64,000 nt of DNA, from positions 1 through 64,000 of the forward strand of contig NZ_JANIAA010000020.1 in the NCBI RefSeq assembly GCF_024505145.1, given 5' to 3'. The position numbers were made by a program, and so were the translations under genes. The DNA comes from Streptomyces rugosispiralis (GTDB lineage: Bacteria; Actinomycetota; Actinomycetes; Streptomycetales; Streptomycetaceae). Positions 25,019-34,245 of the stretch are shown here, piece after piece. Under the pieces are notes generated by a model, which was given only the letters and a program-made list of their open reading frames with translations, made no database searches and was not told the DNA's origin. Within the stretch, counting starts at the first letter, position 1. The number at the start of each line of letters is the position of its first letter.

Positions 25019-27310
25019 CTATTTTTCCGTCGAGTTTTGCCAAGGGTCACCCGAATGGCTTCCCCCGGCATCGGCGTCGCCCTCGTCGTCGAGCGCGGAG
25101 GGCAGTTCCCGGCCCGCGCACAGCGCGAGAACATCGGCCCCGAACCGGTCCAGCTTGCGCCTTCCGACACCGGAGATGCGGGCGAGCTCCGGTTCGGTTC
25201 CCGGGACGGCCTCTGCGATCGCCAGCAGCGTCTTGTCGGTGAACACGCAGTATGTCGGCTGCCCCAGTTGCCCCGCCTGCTCCGCCCGCCAGTCGCGCAG
25301 TCGCTCATAGAGCGCCTCGTCCAACTCGGACGGGCAGCCCTCGCAGCGCATCAGCTTCATCTCGCCCGCGTCGGTCAGCGCCCGGCCGCACACCCGGCAG
25401 TGGACCGGGCCGCGCCGCCTGCGCACCCCGCCGCCGCCCGGGGCCGCCGCCCCGCGCTCGATCCCGCCGCCCCCGCCCGGGGTGCGGGCGCCGATGGCCT
25501 GGGAGCCGGGCCGCAGCCCGTTGAGAAAACGGGTGGGGCGGCGGGAGGCCCGGCCGCCCGGAGCCCGCGAGAGCGCCCAGGACAGCGCCAGATGGCGGCG
25601 GGCGCGGGTGACCCCCACATAGAGCAGCCGACGCTCCTCCTCGATCTGCTGCTCCGTCTTGGCGTAGGTGATCGGCATCATTCCCTCGGTGAGACCGACC
25701 AGGAAGACGGCGTCCCATTCGAGGCCCTTGGCCGCGTGGAGTGAGGCGAGGGTCACCCCCTCGACGGTCGGGGCGTGCTGCGCCGCCGCCCGCTCATCGA
25801 GCTCCGCCACCAGATCGGAGAGCGTGGCCCCGGGACGGCTCGCCGCGAAGTCCTCGGCAAGCCGCACCAGGGCGGCCAGGGACTCCCAGCGGTCGCGCAC
25901 CGCGCCCGAGCCCGCCGGGGGTTCGGGCGTCCAGCCACGGGTGGTCAGCACGGCCCGCACCTGGGACGGGATGTCGGCGTCCGCCAGCGCCGGATCGGCG
26001 CTGCCCCCACGGGCCGCGCCGCGCAGCAGCAGCCCCGCCTCGCGCACCTCGGGCCGCTCGAAGAACCGCTCGGCGCCGCGCAGCTGATAGGGCACCTGGG
26101 CATCGGCCAGCGCCTGCTCATACAGCTCCGACTGGGCGTTGACCCGGTACAGGATCGCGATCTGGCTCGCCGGGATCCCGCCGCCCCCCTGCTCGACCGG
26201 GGTGATCAGCTCCCGGATCCGGCGTGCGGTGCCCTCGGCCTCGGCCGGCTCGTCCGCATAGGCGGCGTAAACCGGGTCGGGGCCCGCCTCCCGCTGGGAG
26301 ACCAGCTCCAGCCGGTGCTCGGCGGCCCGGCCACGGGCCTGGGACAGCAGCCCATTGGCCAGGTGGACCACCTGGGGAGTCGAGCGGTAGTCCCGGATCA
26401 GCTTGACCACGGTGGCCCGGGGGTGGCGGGTGCGGAAGTTCAGCAGATGGTCGGGGGTGGCGCCGGTGAAGGAGTAGATGGTCTGGCTGGCGTCGCCGAC
26501 CACACAGAGGCTCTCCCGCTCGCCCAGCCACAGATCCAGCAGCCGCTGCTGCAGCGGGCTGACGTCCTGGTACTCGTCGACCACGAAGTGCTGGTACTGA
26601 CGGCGCACCTGATCGGCGATGTCCGGCCGCTCCTGGAGCACACCGACCGTGAGGAGCAGCACATCCTCGAAGTCGATGACGCCGCGGTCGCGCTTCAACT
26701 GCTCATAGGTGGCGTAGATCCGGCCGATCTCGGCGGCGTCCCGGGGGGCCTCACGGCCGGACTTGGCCGCCACGGCCGGATAGTCCTCGGGCACGGTCTG
26801 GGTGACCTTCGACCATTCGATCTCGCCGGTCACGTCCCGCAGCTCATTGCGGTCCAGCCGGACCCGGCACCGGGCCGCGGCCTCGGCCACGAGCTGCACC
26901 TTGCGCTCGACCAGCCGCGGCACCTCACCACCGACCGCCTTGGGCCAGAAGTACTGCAGCTGGCGCAGGGCCGCCGAGTGGAAGGTGCGCGCCTGCACCC
27001 CGCCCGCGCCGAGCTGCCGCAGCCGGCCGCGCATCTCCCCCGCCGCGCGGTTGGTGAAGGTGACGGCCAGCACACTGGCCGGCTGGAGTATCCCCGCGCG
27101 CACCCCATAGGCGATCCGGTGGGTGATGGCGCGGGTCTTGCCGGTGCCCGCCCCTGCCAGCACGCACACCGCGCCGTGCAGGGACGTCGCCACCTCGCGC
27201 TGCTCGGGGTCGAGCCCGTCGAGCACCGCGTCGGCGTCACGCGGCGTGGCCGCGTAGGCACCGGGCGTGGAGCCCTGCGGGAACAGAGTGGAGGACGTTG
27301 CTGCAGTCAC
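25019..27310 (-). CDS. uvrD2: UvrD2-type SF1 DNA helicase with HRDC domain
   Basis: A superfamily I 3'-5' DNA helicase of about 763 residues. Walker A is AGAGTGKTRA, motif II is VVDEYQDVSP, and QTIYSFTGA and GLEWDAVFLVG are also visible. After the motor comes a tetracysteine module (CRVCG... CEGC) and then a C-terminal HRDC domain (about 680-750), the architecture of mycobacterial UvrD2 (Rv3198c). It acts in DNA repair and replication-fork processing. I chose the GTG at 27310 (MTAATSSTLFPQG); a longer ATG start at 27364 exists. It is divergent from mrx1 and downstream-adjacent to the wblC leader. Confidence 0.93.
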   Translation of the reverse strand: MTAATSSTLFPQGSTPGAYAATPRDADAVLDGLDPEQREVATSLHGAVCVLAGAGTGKTRAITHRIAYGVRAGILQPASVLAVTFTNRAAGEMRGRLRQLGAGGVQARTFHSAALRQLQYFWPKAVGGEVPRLVERKVQLVAEAAARCRVRLDRNELRDVTGEIEWSKVTQTVPEDYPAVAAKSGREAPRDAAEIGRIYATYEQLKRDRGVIDFEDVLLLTVGVLQERPDIADQVRRQYQHFVVDEYQDVSPLQQRLLDLWLGERESLCVVGDASQTIYSFTGATPDHLLNFRTRHPRATVVKLIRDYRSTPQVVHLANGLLSQARGRAAEHRLELVSQREAGPDPVYAAYADEPAEAEGTARRIRELITPVEQGGGGIPASQIAILYRVNAQSELYEQALADAQVPYQLRGAERFFERPEVREAGLLLRGAARGGSADPALADADIPSQVRAVLTTRGWTPEPPAGSGAVRDRWESLAALVRLAEDFAASRPGATLSDLVAELDERAAAQHAPTVEGVTLASLHAAKGLEWDAVFLVGLTEGMMPITYAKTEQQIEEERRLLYVGVTRARRHLALSWALSRAPGGRASRRPTRFLNGLRPGSQAIGARTPGGGGGIERGAAAPGGGGVRRRRGPVHCRVCGRALTDAGEMKLMRCEGCPSELDEALYERLRDWRAEQAGQLGQPTYCVFTDKTLLAIAEAVPGTEPELARISGVGRRKLDRFGADVLALCAGRELPSALDDEGDADAGGSHSGDPWQNSTEK

Positions 27311-27387
27311 CCCGCCATGCTGCCAGGTCTCCTGAGACGCCCGATGCCGGTTGTCCACAGCCATGGCCTTCCGGTCATATGAATCCG

Positions 27388-27413
27388 GGAATCACCGGCG
27401 GAAGGTGAGCGTT
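27388..27413 (+). promoter_or_regulatory. SigR-type promoter of mrx1
   Basis: GGAAT (27388-27392), exactly 18 bp, then GTT (27411-27413): the consensus of the thiol-oxidative-stress sigma factor SigR. An imperfect palindrome aaggtgagcgttcacctt (27402-27419) overlaps the -10 region. The mycoredoxin gene starts 45 bp downstream. Confidence 0.8.
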
Positions 27414-27457
27414 CACCTTCTGCCCACCCACCACGACCCCGAGGAGAGCGAAGACCG

Positions 27458-27700
27458 ATGTCCGGCACTGTGACGATGTACAGCACCACCTGGTGCGGCT
27501 ACTGCCGACGCCTGAAGGGGCAGATGGACCGCGAGGGCATCGCCTACACCGAGATCAACATCGAGCAGGACCCGGAGTCCGCGGCCTTCGTCGAGAAGGC
27601 GAACGGCGGCAACCAGACCGTGCCGACCGTTCTCTTCCCCGATGGGTCGACCCTGACCAACCCGTCCCTGGCGCAGGTCAAGGCCAAGGTCGGGCTCTGA
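27458..27700 (+). CDS. mrx1: Mycoredoxin (glutaredoxin-like, CGYC)
   Basis: An 80-residue thioredoxin-fold protein with active site CGYC (13-16), TVPTV cis-proline loop (about 54-58) and the family's DGSTLTNPS. Mycoredoxin-1 reduces mycothiol mixed disulphides in actinobacteria. A perfect SigR promoter lies upstream, consistent with induction by thiol oxidation. RBS gaggagag precedes the ATG. It sits between uvrD2 (divergent) and nudC (convergent), the same order as Rv3198A in M. tuberculosis. Decayed copies of the 3' end extend toward nudC. Confidence 0.95.
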   Translation: MSGTVTMYSTTWCGYCRRLKGQMDREGIAYTEINIEQDPESAAFVEKANGGNQTVPTVLFPDGSTLTNPSLAQVKAKVGL

Positions 27701-27847
27701 GTCGGCAGGTCGAGGCCGGGCTCCGAGCCAGCGGCCCCTGACCCGGCCGTTTCCGGGCCAACGGCCTCCGACCCGGCCGTCTCCGAGCCGGGCCCGCCGG
27801 CTCCGACCCGGCCCCGCGGCCTCCGAGCCGGTCCCGCGGCCCCTGCC
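27701..27847. repeat. Degenerate repeats between mrx1 and nudC
   Basis: The region consists of variants of ggcctccgagccgg/ccgacccggccg, beginning with a diverged copy of the mrx1 stop segment (gggctctgag at the stop, gggctccgag about 33 bp on). No gene or clean hairpin is visible. Confidence 0.55.
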
Positions 27848-28783
27848 TCAGCCCCGCGGCAGCGGCTCGCCGTACCAGAGCTCGATCAGCCGGGCCGCGA
27901 TCGAGATTCCGGAGGGAGGCAGGACCTCCCCGGACTCGATCGCGGCCCGCAGGTCGTCCCGGGAGAACCAGCGCGCCTCGTGGATCTCCTCCCCGTCCAC
28001 CTGGATCCGGGAGGACGTGGCCTGGGCCATGAAGCCGAGCATCAGGCTGGACGGGAACGGCCACGGCTGGCTGGCCACGTACTCGACCTCGCCGACCGTG
28101 ACGCCCGCCTCCTCCGCCACCTCGCGGACCACGGCCTGCTCGATCGACTCGCCCGGCTCCACGAAGCCCGCCAGCGTCGAGAAGCGCCCCTCCGGCCAGT
28201 GCACCTGGCGTCCCAGCAGCGCCCGGTCCTGATCGTCCTTCACCAGCATGATCACGGCGGGGTCGGTGCGCGGGTAGTGCTCGGCCCCGCACGCCGGGCA
28301 GCGGCGGATATGGCCCGCCGCCGCGATCACCGTGCGCTGACCGCAGCGTGAGCAGAAGCGGTGCAGCCGCTGCCAGTTCTCCAGCGCGACGGCGTGCACC
28401 AGCAGCCCCGCGTCGCGCTCGGACAGCAGCGCGCCCGCCTCGCGCAGCCCGGCGGGGCGTGCCGACTGGTCCATTCGCCCCGGCAGGGAGTCCTTCTGCA
28501 GCGCGAAGTAGCGCACGCCCTCCTGGTCGGTGCCCAGGAAGTAGCGGTGGTTCTCGGTGGGCGGGGCCTCGAAGGACGGGGTCATGACGAGCTCGGTACG
28601 GCCGTCCGGGGTGTCGTCCACCAGGGCCTGGCCGCCGGAGACCACGAAGACGCGCGTCGTCGGGTGGCTCCACGCCGCGGCCAGCCACGCCTCGTCCAAG
28701 CGGTGGTGCGCGGAGCGGTCGATGCCACTCGGGGCGCTGAGCGTGATCGGCCGGTCGGTGGCGTGGTCGGTCGAGGTGGTCAC
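27848..28783 (-). CDS. nudC: NAD+ diphosphatase
   Basis: A 311-residue NudC. A zinc ribbon (CSRCG... CPACG, about 130-155) is followed by a Nudix domain with the box GX5EX7REVAEEAGV starting GFVEPGES (about 205-227) and the NADH-pyrophosphatase signature SQPWPFPSSLM. It hydrolyses NAD(H) to NMN and AMP and can remove NAD caps from RNA. The GTG at 28783 follows a ggaag RBS. Position next to mrx1 and uvrD2 matches Rv3199c. Confidence 0.95.
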   Translation of the reverse strand: MTTSTDHATDRPITLSAPSGIDRSAHHRLDEAWLAAAWSHPTTRVFVVSGGQALVDDTPDGRTELVMTPSFEAPPTENHRYFLGTDQEGVRYFALQKDSLPGRMDQSARPAGLREAGALLSERDAGLLVHAVALENWQRLHRFCSRCGQRTVIAAAGHIRRCPACGAEHYPRTDPAVIMLVKDDQDRALLGRQVHWPEGRFSTLAGFVEPGESIEQAVVREVAEEAGVTVGEVEYVASQPWPFPSSLMLGFMAQATSSRIQVDGEEIHEARWFSRDDLRAAIESGEVLPPSGISIAARLIELWYGEPLPRG

Positions 28784-28834
28784 GGCTGCTTCCAACTCCC
28801 CCAGAGCAATGGGTGGTTCACGTACATGAGCAAG

Positions 28835-30238
28835 CTATTCCCGTCCATTCTCGGCGAGTTCGGCCCAGAGGTGGGCGGCCGTCTCGGCGCCCTTCATGAG
28901 CAGGCCGAGCTCGACCTTCTCGTTGGGCGCGTGCCAGCCGTCGGACGGCACCGAGATGCCCAGGAAGAGCACCGGAGCGCCGAGGATGTCCTGGAGATCG
29001 GCGGCGGGGCCCGATCCGCCCTCGCGGGTGAAGCGGACCTTCTGGCCGAAGGCGCGCCCCATGGCGCGGACGACCGACTGGAGCGCGGGGTGGTCCAGCG
29101 GGGTCAGACAGGGGCGGGTGGCGCCCCAATAGGTGATCTCATGGCGGATCCCGGCCGGGAGCAGGGCGGCGACCCAGTCCCGTACGGCCGTCTGGATCTT
29201 CTCCACGTCCTGGCCCGCCACCAGCCGGAAGGACAGCTTCAGCTGGGCGGCCGAGGGCACGATGGTCTTTCCGCCCGGCCCCTGGTAGCCCCCGCCGATG
29301 CCGTTGACCTCGGCGGTCGGACGGGCCCAGATCCGCTCCAGGGTGGAGTACCCGGCCTCGCCGAGCGCGGCCCCTGAATGGGCGGTCCGCAGCCAGCCCG
29401 CCTCGTCGAACGGCAGCTCGGCGAAGAGCCGACGCTCACGGTCGGTCAGCTCCACGACGCCGTCGTAGAAGCCGGGGATCGCCACCTTACGGTCGTCGTC
29501 GTGCAGCGCGGCGACCAGCCGGGCGGCCTCGGTGGCCGGGTTGGGGACCGCACCGCCGAAGGAGCCGGAGTGGATGTCCTGGCCTGGGCCGTGGAGATCG
29601 ATCTGGCACTCGACGAGGCCCCGCATGCCGGTGCAGACGGTCGGGGTGTCCTCGGACCACATCCCGGTGTCCGAGACGATCACGGTGTCGCAGGCCAGCC
29701 GGTCGGCGTGCGCACGGACCAGCTCGGGGAAGTGCGGCGAGCCGGACTCCTCCTCGCCCTCGATCAGCAGCTTGAGGTTCACCGCGGGCGCGACCCGGCC
29801 GGTCGCGGCAAGATGCGCCCGCATCCCCAGGGTGTGGAAGAGCACCTGCCCCTTGTCGTCGGCGGCGCCGCGGGCGTAGAGCCTGCCGTCCTCGATGACG
29901 GGCTCGAAGGGGTCGGTGCGCCAGCCGTCCGCACGGTCGGCGGGCTGGACGTCGTGGTGACCGTAGACGAGCACCGTAAGGGCGTCGGGATCACCGGACG
30001 GCCATTCGGCGAACACGGCCGGGGCGCCCGGTGTGTCCCATATCTCAGTCACCGGGAAGCCCGTGGCGGCCAGGTGGTCCCTGAGCCACTGGGCGCCGCG
30101 CCGGACGTCGTCGGCGCGGGCGGGGTCGGCGGATACGGACGGGATGCGCAGCCACTCCGAGAGCTCGGCGAGGAAGGCGGCGCCATGGCCGTCCACAAAG
30201 GCGCGGACGGCGTTGTCCGTGTCCGGGGTGTTGCTCAT
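28835..30238 (-). CDS. M20-family dipeptidase
   Basis: A 467-residue cytosolic M20/M28-type metallopeptidase. Metal-ligand motifs are YGHHDVQPAD (about 91-100), GAADDKGQ (about 125-132) and the catalytic IEGEEESGS (about 160-168). The dimerisation lid carries GPGQDIHSGSFGG. The sequence is closest to carnosine/dipeptidase-type M20 enzymes. It lies in the same direction between adnB and nudC with no recognisable regulatory site. Confidence 0.92.
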   Translation of the reverse strand: MSNTPDTDNAVRAFVDGHGAAFLAELSEWLRIPSVSADPARADDVRRGAQWLRDHLAATGFPVTEIWDTPGAPAVFAEWPSGDPDALTVLVYGHHDVQPADRADGWRTDPFEPVIEDGRLYARGAADDKGQVLFHTLGMRAHLAATGRVAPAVNLKLLIEGEEESGSPHFPELVRAHADRLACDTVIVSDTGMWSEDTPTVCTGMRGLVECQIDLHGPGQDIHSGSFGGAVPNPATEAARLVAALHDDDRKVAIPGFYDGVVELTDRERRLFAELPFDEAGWLRTAHSGAALGEAGYSTLERIWARPTAEVNGIGGGYQGPGGKTIVPSAAQLKLSFRLVAGQDVEKIQTAVRDWVAALLPAGIRHEITYWGATRPCLTPLDHPALQSVVRAMGRAFGQKVRFTREGGSGPAADLQDILGAPVLFLGISVPSDGWHAPNEKVELGLLMKGAETAAHLWAELAENGRE

Positions 30239-30292
30239 GCATGTGAGCCTATCCGGCTCGCGGCCGGGCGAGGGCGGGGGCCTCCGGGCCGC

Positions 30293-33200
30293 TCAGGTGT
30301 GCTCGCTCTCGGTAATGGTTCCGGCATCGATACGGTCACTTCCGGTCGCGTCCCCGCCGACGTCCCCGTCTCCGTCCCCGCCGACGGCCCCGTTCCCGTT
30401 CCCACCGACGTCCCCGTTCCCGTCCCCGCCGACGGCCCCGTCTTCGTTCCCGTTCCCGCCGTTTTCCGCGTCCCCCGGCTCCCCGAGCAGGACGCGCTCG
30501 AGCCCGGCCCGGCCGGGCAGCCCGGTGGGACGGACCACCTCACCGCTGCGTACGTACACGAAGGCCGCCGTGACCGCCGACAGGGGCAGTCCGTGCTGTT
30601 CGGCCCAGGCGACGCGGTAGATGGCCAGCTGGAGCGGGTCGGCGTCCTGGGAGCGGCCGGTCTTCCAGTCGACGATCTCGTAGCGCGGGCCGTCCTCGGA
30701 ACCCGTGCCGGACTCGCGGTACACCGCGTCGATCCGGCCGCGGATGGTGCGGCCCGCCAGGGTCAGCTGGACCGGCACCTCCACGCGGTAAGGGGTGCGA
30801 CGGGCGTACGGCGTGCGGGCGAACGCCTCCTTGAGCGCGGTCAGATCCCGCTCGTCGGCGATCTCCGCCTCGTCGTCCTCGCCGCCCGGCAGCTCGTCCG
30901 GGCCGAGGAAGGGCAGCGGCAGCGCCTCGAAGCGCGACTCGACCCAGGCGTGGAAGCGGGTGCCCCGCCGCGCGGCGGGGCGTGGCGGCCGGGGCATGGG
31001 GCGGGCCAGCTCCCGTGCGAAGCCGTCCGGGTCGGCGGCGAGGCGCAGCAGCTGGGACGCGGTGAGCGTGCCCGGCAGGGGCACCTCGTGCACGGTCTCG
31101 CGGGCCCGGCGCAGCTCTCCGGCGAGCGCGTCCAGATCGCGGTCCCAGGAGCCGACCAGCCGGGCCTCCTCGGGCGCCAGCTCGTCCTCGGCCGGTTCCG
31201 GCGTGACATCGGGCACATCGGATTCCGGTACACCAGGTTCCGGCCCGCCGTAAGGATCGGGGGGCTGCCCCTCGCCGTGCGGCGCGTCGCCGTGCCGCCC
31301 CTCGCCGTGCGGCACGTCACCGTACGGCCCGTCCTCGTACAGCCGGTCCTCGTACAGCCCGTCCTCGTAGAGCCCGTCCTCGTAGAGCCCGTCCTCGTAG
31401 AGCCCGTCCTCGTAGAGCCCGTCCTCGTAGAGCCCGTCCTCGTACGAACCGTAAGGATCCTCCGGAGGCTCGGGCCACTCCGGGTCCTCCGGGGGTTCAA
31501 GCTCCTCCGGGGGCTCCGGAAAGAGGTCCCCGTCCGCCGGGGGGTGCCCCTCGTCCCGCGCGGTAGCCCCCTCCCCCGCCGACTCGATGCGCGCCAGATG
31601 GGCGAGCACCACATCGGCGGCGCGGCGCCGGTGGCGCAGCGCGTCCGGGTCCAGCGGAAGCGGCCAGGCCCGGTCGGCCGCCGACTCCCGCAGGGCCGGG
31701 TTCTCCGCGCCCTCCTCCGGCGGTTCGGCCCATGCCTCGATCTCGCCGTACCCGGCCTCGCAGTGCTCGCGCAGGGCGTCCAGGAAGCCCGACGGGCCGC
31801 GCGGACGCTTCTGGGTGGGGCCCCACCAGTGCCCGGAGCCGAGCAGCAGCGAGCGCGGCCGGGTGAAGGTCACATAGCCCAGCCGCAGCTCCTCGGTCCG
31901 CTGATGCCCCTTCATGGCGTCCTTGAAGGCCGCGATCCCCTTGCTGTCCCAGGCGGTGACGTCCGGGAGGGTCCGGGCGTCACCGCGCAGCTCGTGCGGC
32001 AGCACCTTCGCGTTCGCCGTCCAGGACTCGCGGGACTGTTCGCTCGGGAACTGCTTGGCGACCAGCCCCGGCACCGCCACCACATCCCACTCCAGCCCCT
32101 TGGCCTTGTGGGCGGTGAGCACCTTGACCGTGTTCTCGCCGCCGGGCAGGGCGTTGTCGAGCCCCTTCTCGTACTGCGCGGCGGTGCGCAGGAAGCCGAG
32201 GAAGCCCCGCAGGGTGGCCTCGCCGTCCACGGCCGCCCCGCCCTCCCGGCCCGCGAAGGCGGCCGCGACGTCCAGGAAGTTGCCGAGCGTCTCGCGGCGG
32301 CGCGCGGCCAGGGCGTGCGGTGAGGCGGACAGCTCGACCTCGAGGCCCGTGGTGGCCAGGACCCGGTGGAGGACGTCCATCAGCGGATCGGCCAGCGAGC
32401 GGCGCAGCTCGCGGAGTTCGGCGGCGAGCCGGGCGAACCGGACCCGTGCGTCGGCCGAGAAGGGCAGCCCGTCGTCCGGGCCGCCGCCCGCCTCCAGGAA
32501 GGTGTCGAGTGCGTCGGCGAGGGAGATCACCTCGGCGGGGTCGGTGCCCTCGACGGCCTCGGCGAGCCGTCGGTCCGGATCGTCCTCCGCACCGTCCGGC
32601 CCACCGTAAGAGACCAGCGCGCGGGCGCGGCGGCCGAGCAGCGCGAGGTCGCGGGGGCCGATCCGCCAGCGCGGCCCGGTGAGCAGACGGACCAGCGCGG
32701 CGTTGGCCCCCGGGTCCTGGAGGACCTCGCAGACGGCCACCAGATCGGCGACCTCCGGCAGATGCAGCAGCCCCGACAGGCCCACCACCTCCACCGGAAT
32801 GTCCCGCTCCACCAACCCGCCCTGAATCTGCGCGAAGTCGCCCGCCGTGCGGCACAGCACCGCGATCTCACCGGGCGGGGTGCCGGTGCGCACCAGATGG
32901 GCGATGGAGTCGGCGAGCCAGGCCAGCTCCTCGGCGTGGGTGGGCAGCAGCGCGCAGCGCACCGCTCCGTCCCGCTCGGCGCCGGGCGCGGGGCGCAGCG
33001 CCTCGACGCCCTCGTGCATCGCGCGCAGCGGGGCGGCCAGCCCGTTGGCGAGGTCCAGGAGGCGGCCGCCGCTGCGCCGGTTCTCGCTGAGCGCGAAGCG
33101 CCCGGCCGGGCTGCCGTCGGCGTGCGGGAAGTGCTCGGGGAAGTCGTCCAGGTTGGCCACGGAGGCGCCGCGCCAGCCGTAGATGGCCTGACAGGGGTCG

Positions 33201-34105
33201 CCGACGGCGGTGACGGGGTGTCCGGTGCCGCCGCCGAAGAGGCCGGACAGCAGCAGCCGCTGGGCGACGGAGGTGTCCTGGTACTCGTCGAGCAGCACGA
33301 CCGAGAACTGCTCGCGCAGGATCCGGCCGACCTCCGGGTGGTCCAGGGCCAGGGTGGCCGAATGGGCGATCTGGTCGCCGAAGTCGAGCAGATCGCGGCG
33401 GTGCTTCTCCTCGCGGTACGCCTCGACCAGGCCCAGCAGCTCCTGGCGGGCGCGGGCGGCCTCGGGCACCTTGCGCAGCGCCTCGTTGGTGAGCCGCGTG
33501 CCCTCCAGCGTCCGCAGCAACTCGGTGTCGTACGCGCGCAGCCGCCCGGTGGGGACGAGGTGCTCGGCGAGCTCGGCGTCGAGCGCGAGCAGATCGGTGA
33601 CCAGGTCGGAGAACGGGCGGGTGAGCGCCGGATACGGGCCGGGGGCGGAGCTCAGGACGCGCGCGGCGAGCTGGAACCGGGTGGCGTCGGCGAGCAGCCG
33701 GGCGCTCGGCTCGAGGCCGACGCGCAGCCCGTGGTCCTTGAGCAACTGCCCGGCGAACGCGTGGTAGGTGGAGATGACGGGCTCGCCGGGGGCCTCCTCG
33801 GCGGCGCCCGGATCCGGGTCGAGGTCCACGATGCCCGCCGTGACGAGGGCCTTACGGACGCGCTCCGCCAGCTCTCCGGCGGCCTTGTTGGTGAAGGTGA
33901 GGCCGAGCACCCGGTCGGGCGCGACCTGCCCGGTGCCGACCAGCCAGACGACACGGGCGGCCATCACCGTGGTCTTGCCGGAGCCCGCCCCGGCGACGAT
34001 CACCTGCGGGGCGGGCCGTGCGGTGATGCACGCCACCTGCTCCGGGGTGAACGGGATCCCGAGGAGTTCCTTGAGCTCCTCGGGATCGGTGATGCGGGCT
34101 GACAC
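30293..34105 (-). CDS. adnB: AdnB helicase-nuclease subunit
   Basis: A protein of about 1270 residues combining an N-terminal UvrD-like motor (AGAGSGKTTVMA, VLLDEYQDTS, YGWRGAS) and a C-terminal RecB-type nuclease (YEIVDWKTGRS). With AdnA it resects double-strand breaks in actinobacteria. It is longer than the roughly 1100-residue mycobacterial protein because of two repeat tracts: eight YED units (GLYEDGLYED, encoded at 31328-31447) between the motor and nuclease, and a C-terminal G/N/D-rich tail (about the last 55 residues). I chose the GTG at 34105 (MSARITDPEEL); a GTG at 34135 is also in frame. adnA is immediately upstream. Confidence 0.93.
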   Translation of the reverse strand: MSARITDPEELKELLGIPFTPEQVACITARPAPQVIVAGAGSGKTTVMAARVVWLVGTGQVAPDRVLGLTFTNKAAGELAERVRKALVTAGIVDLDPDPGAAEEAPGEPVISTYHAFAGQLLKDHGLRVGLEPSARLLADATRFQLAARVLSSAPGPYPALTRPFSDLVTDLLALDAELAEHLVPTGRLRAYDTELLRTLEGTRLTNEALRKVPEAARARQELLGLVEAYREEKHRRDLLDFGDQIAHSATLALDHPEVGRILREQFSVVLLDEYQDTSVAQRLLLSGLFGGGTGHPVTAVGDPCQAIYGWRGASVANLDDFPEHFPHADGSPAGRFALSENRRSGGRLLDLANGLAAPLRAMHEGVEALRPAPGAERDGAVRCALLPTHAEELAWLADSIAHLVRTGTPPGEIAVLCRTAGDFAQIQGGLVERDIPVEVVGLSGLLHLPEVADLVAVCEVLQDPGANAALVRLLTGPRWRIGPRDLALLGRRARALVSYGGPDGAEDDPDRRLAEAVEGTDPAEVISLADALDTFLEAGGGPDDGLPFSADARVRFARLAAELRELRRSLADPLMDVLHRVLATTGLEVELSASPHALAARRRETLGNFLDVAAAFAGREGGAAVDGEATLRGFLGFLRTAAQYEKGLDNALPGGENTVKVLTAHKAKGLEWDVVAVPGLVAKQFPSEQSRESWTANAKVLPHELRGDARTLPDVTAWDSKGIAAFKDAMKGHQRTEELRLGYVTFTRPRSLLLGSGHWWGPTQKRPRGPSGFLDALREHCEAGYGEIEAWAEPPEEGAENPALRESAADRAWPLPLDPDALRHRRRAADVVLAHLARIESAGEGATARDEGHPPADGDLFPEPPEELEPPEDPEWPEPPEDPYGSYEDGLYEDGLYEDGLYEDGLYEDGLYEDGLYEDRLYEDGPYGDVPHGEGRHGDAPHGEGQPPDPYGGPEPGVPESDVPDVTPEPAEDELAPEEARLVGSWDRDLDALAGELRRARETVHEVPLPGTLTASQLLRLAADPDGFARELARPMPRPPRPAARRGTRFHAWVESRFEALPLPFLGPDELPGGEDDEAEIADERDLTALKEAFARTPYARRTPYRVEVPVQLTLAGRTIRGRIDAVYRESGTGSEDGPRYEIVDWKTGRSQDADPLQLAIYRVAWAEQHGLPLSAVTAAFVYVRSGEVVRPTGLPGRAGLERVLLGEPGDAENGGNGNEDGAVGGDGNGDVGGNGNGAVGGDGDGDVGGDATGSDRIDAGTITESEHT
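31328..31447. repeat. Eight 15-bp repeats inside adnB
   Basis: Eight consecutive units of cccgtcctcgtagag or one- to two-base variants encode tandem LYEDG on the minus strand. Central units are identical, indicating recent expansion. All units preserve frame. Confidence 0.9.
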
Positions 34106-34245
34106 TCCAGTGAGGCTATCGGTGCCCACCGACACGCCCCGCCGCGCCGGTCGACGGCCGCCCCGGGGTCACGGCCTGACGGGCCATGGCATCAGCCCCG
34201 CGCCGCCCCGCCCCGGCCCCGGCCCCGTACCCGTACCCGACAGCG

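Noticed and set aside
27351-27359. TTGTCCACA, a Streptomyces DnaA-box consensus before uvrD2
   Set aside because: A single site with no cluster or AT-rich unwinding element; insufficient for an origin or confident regulation.
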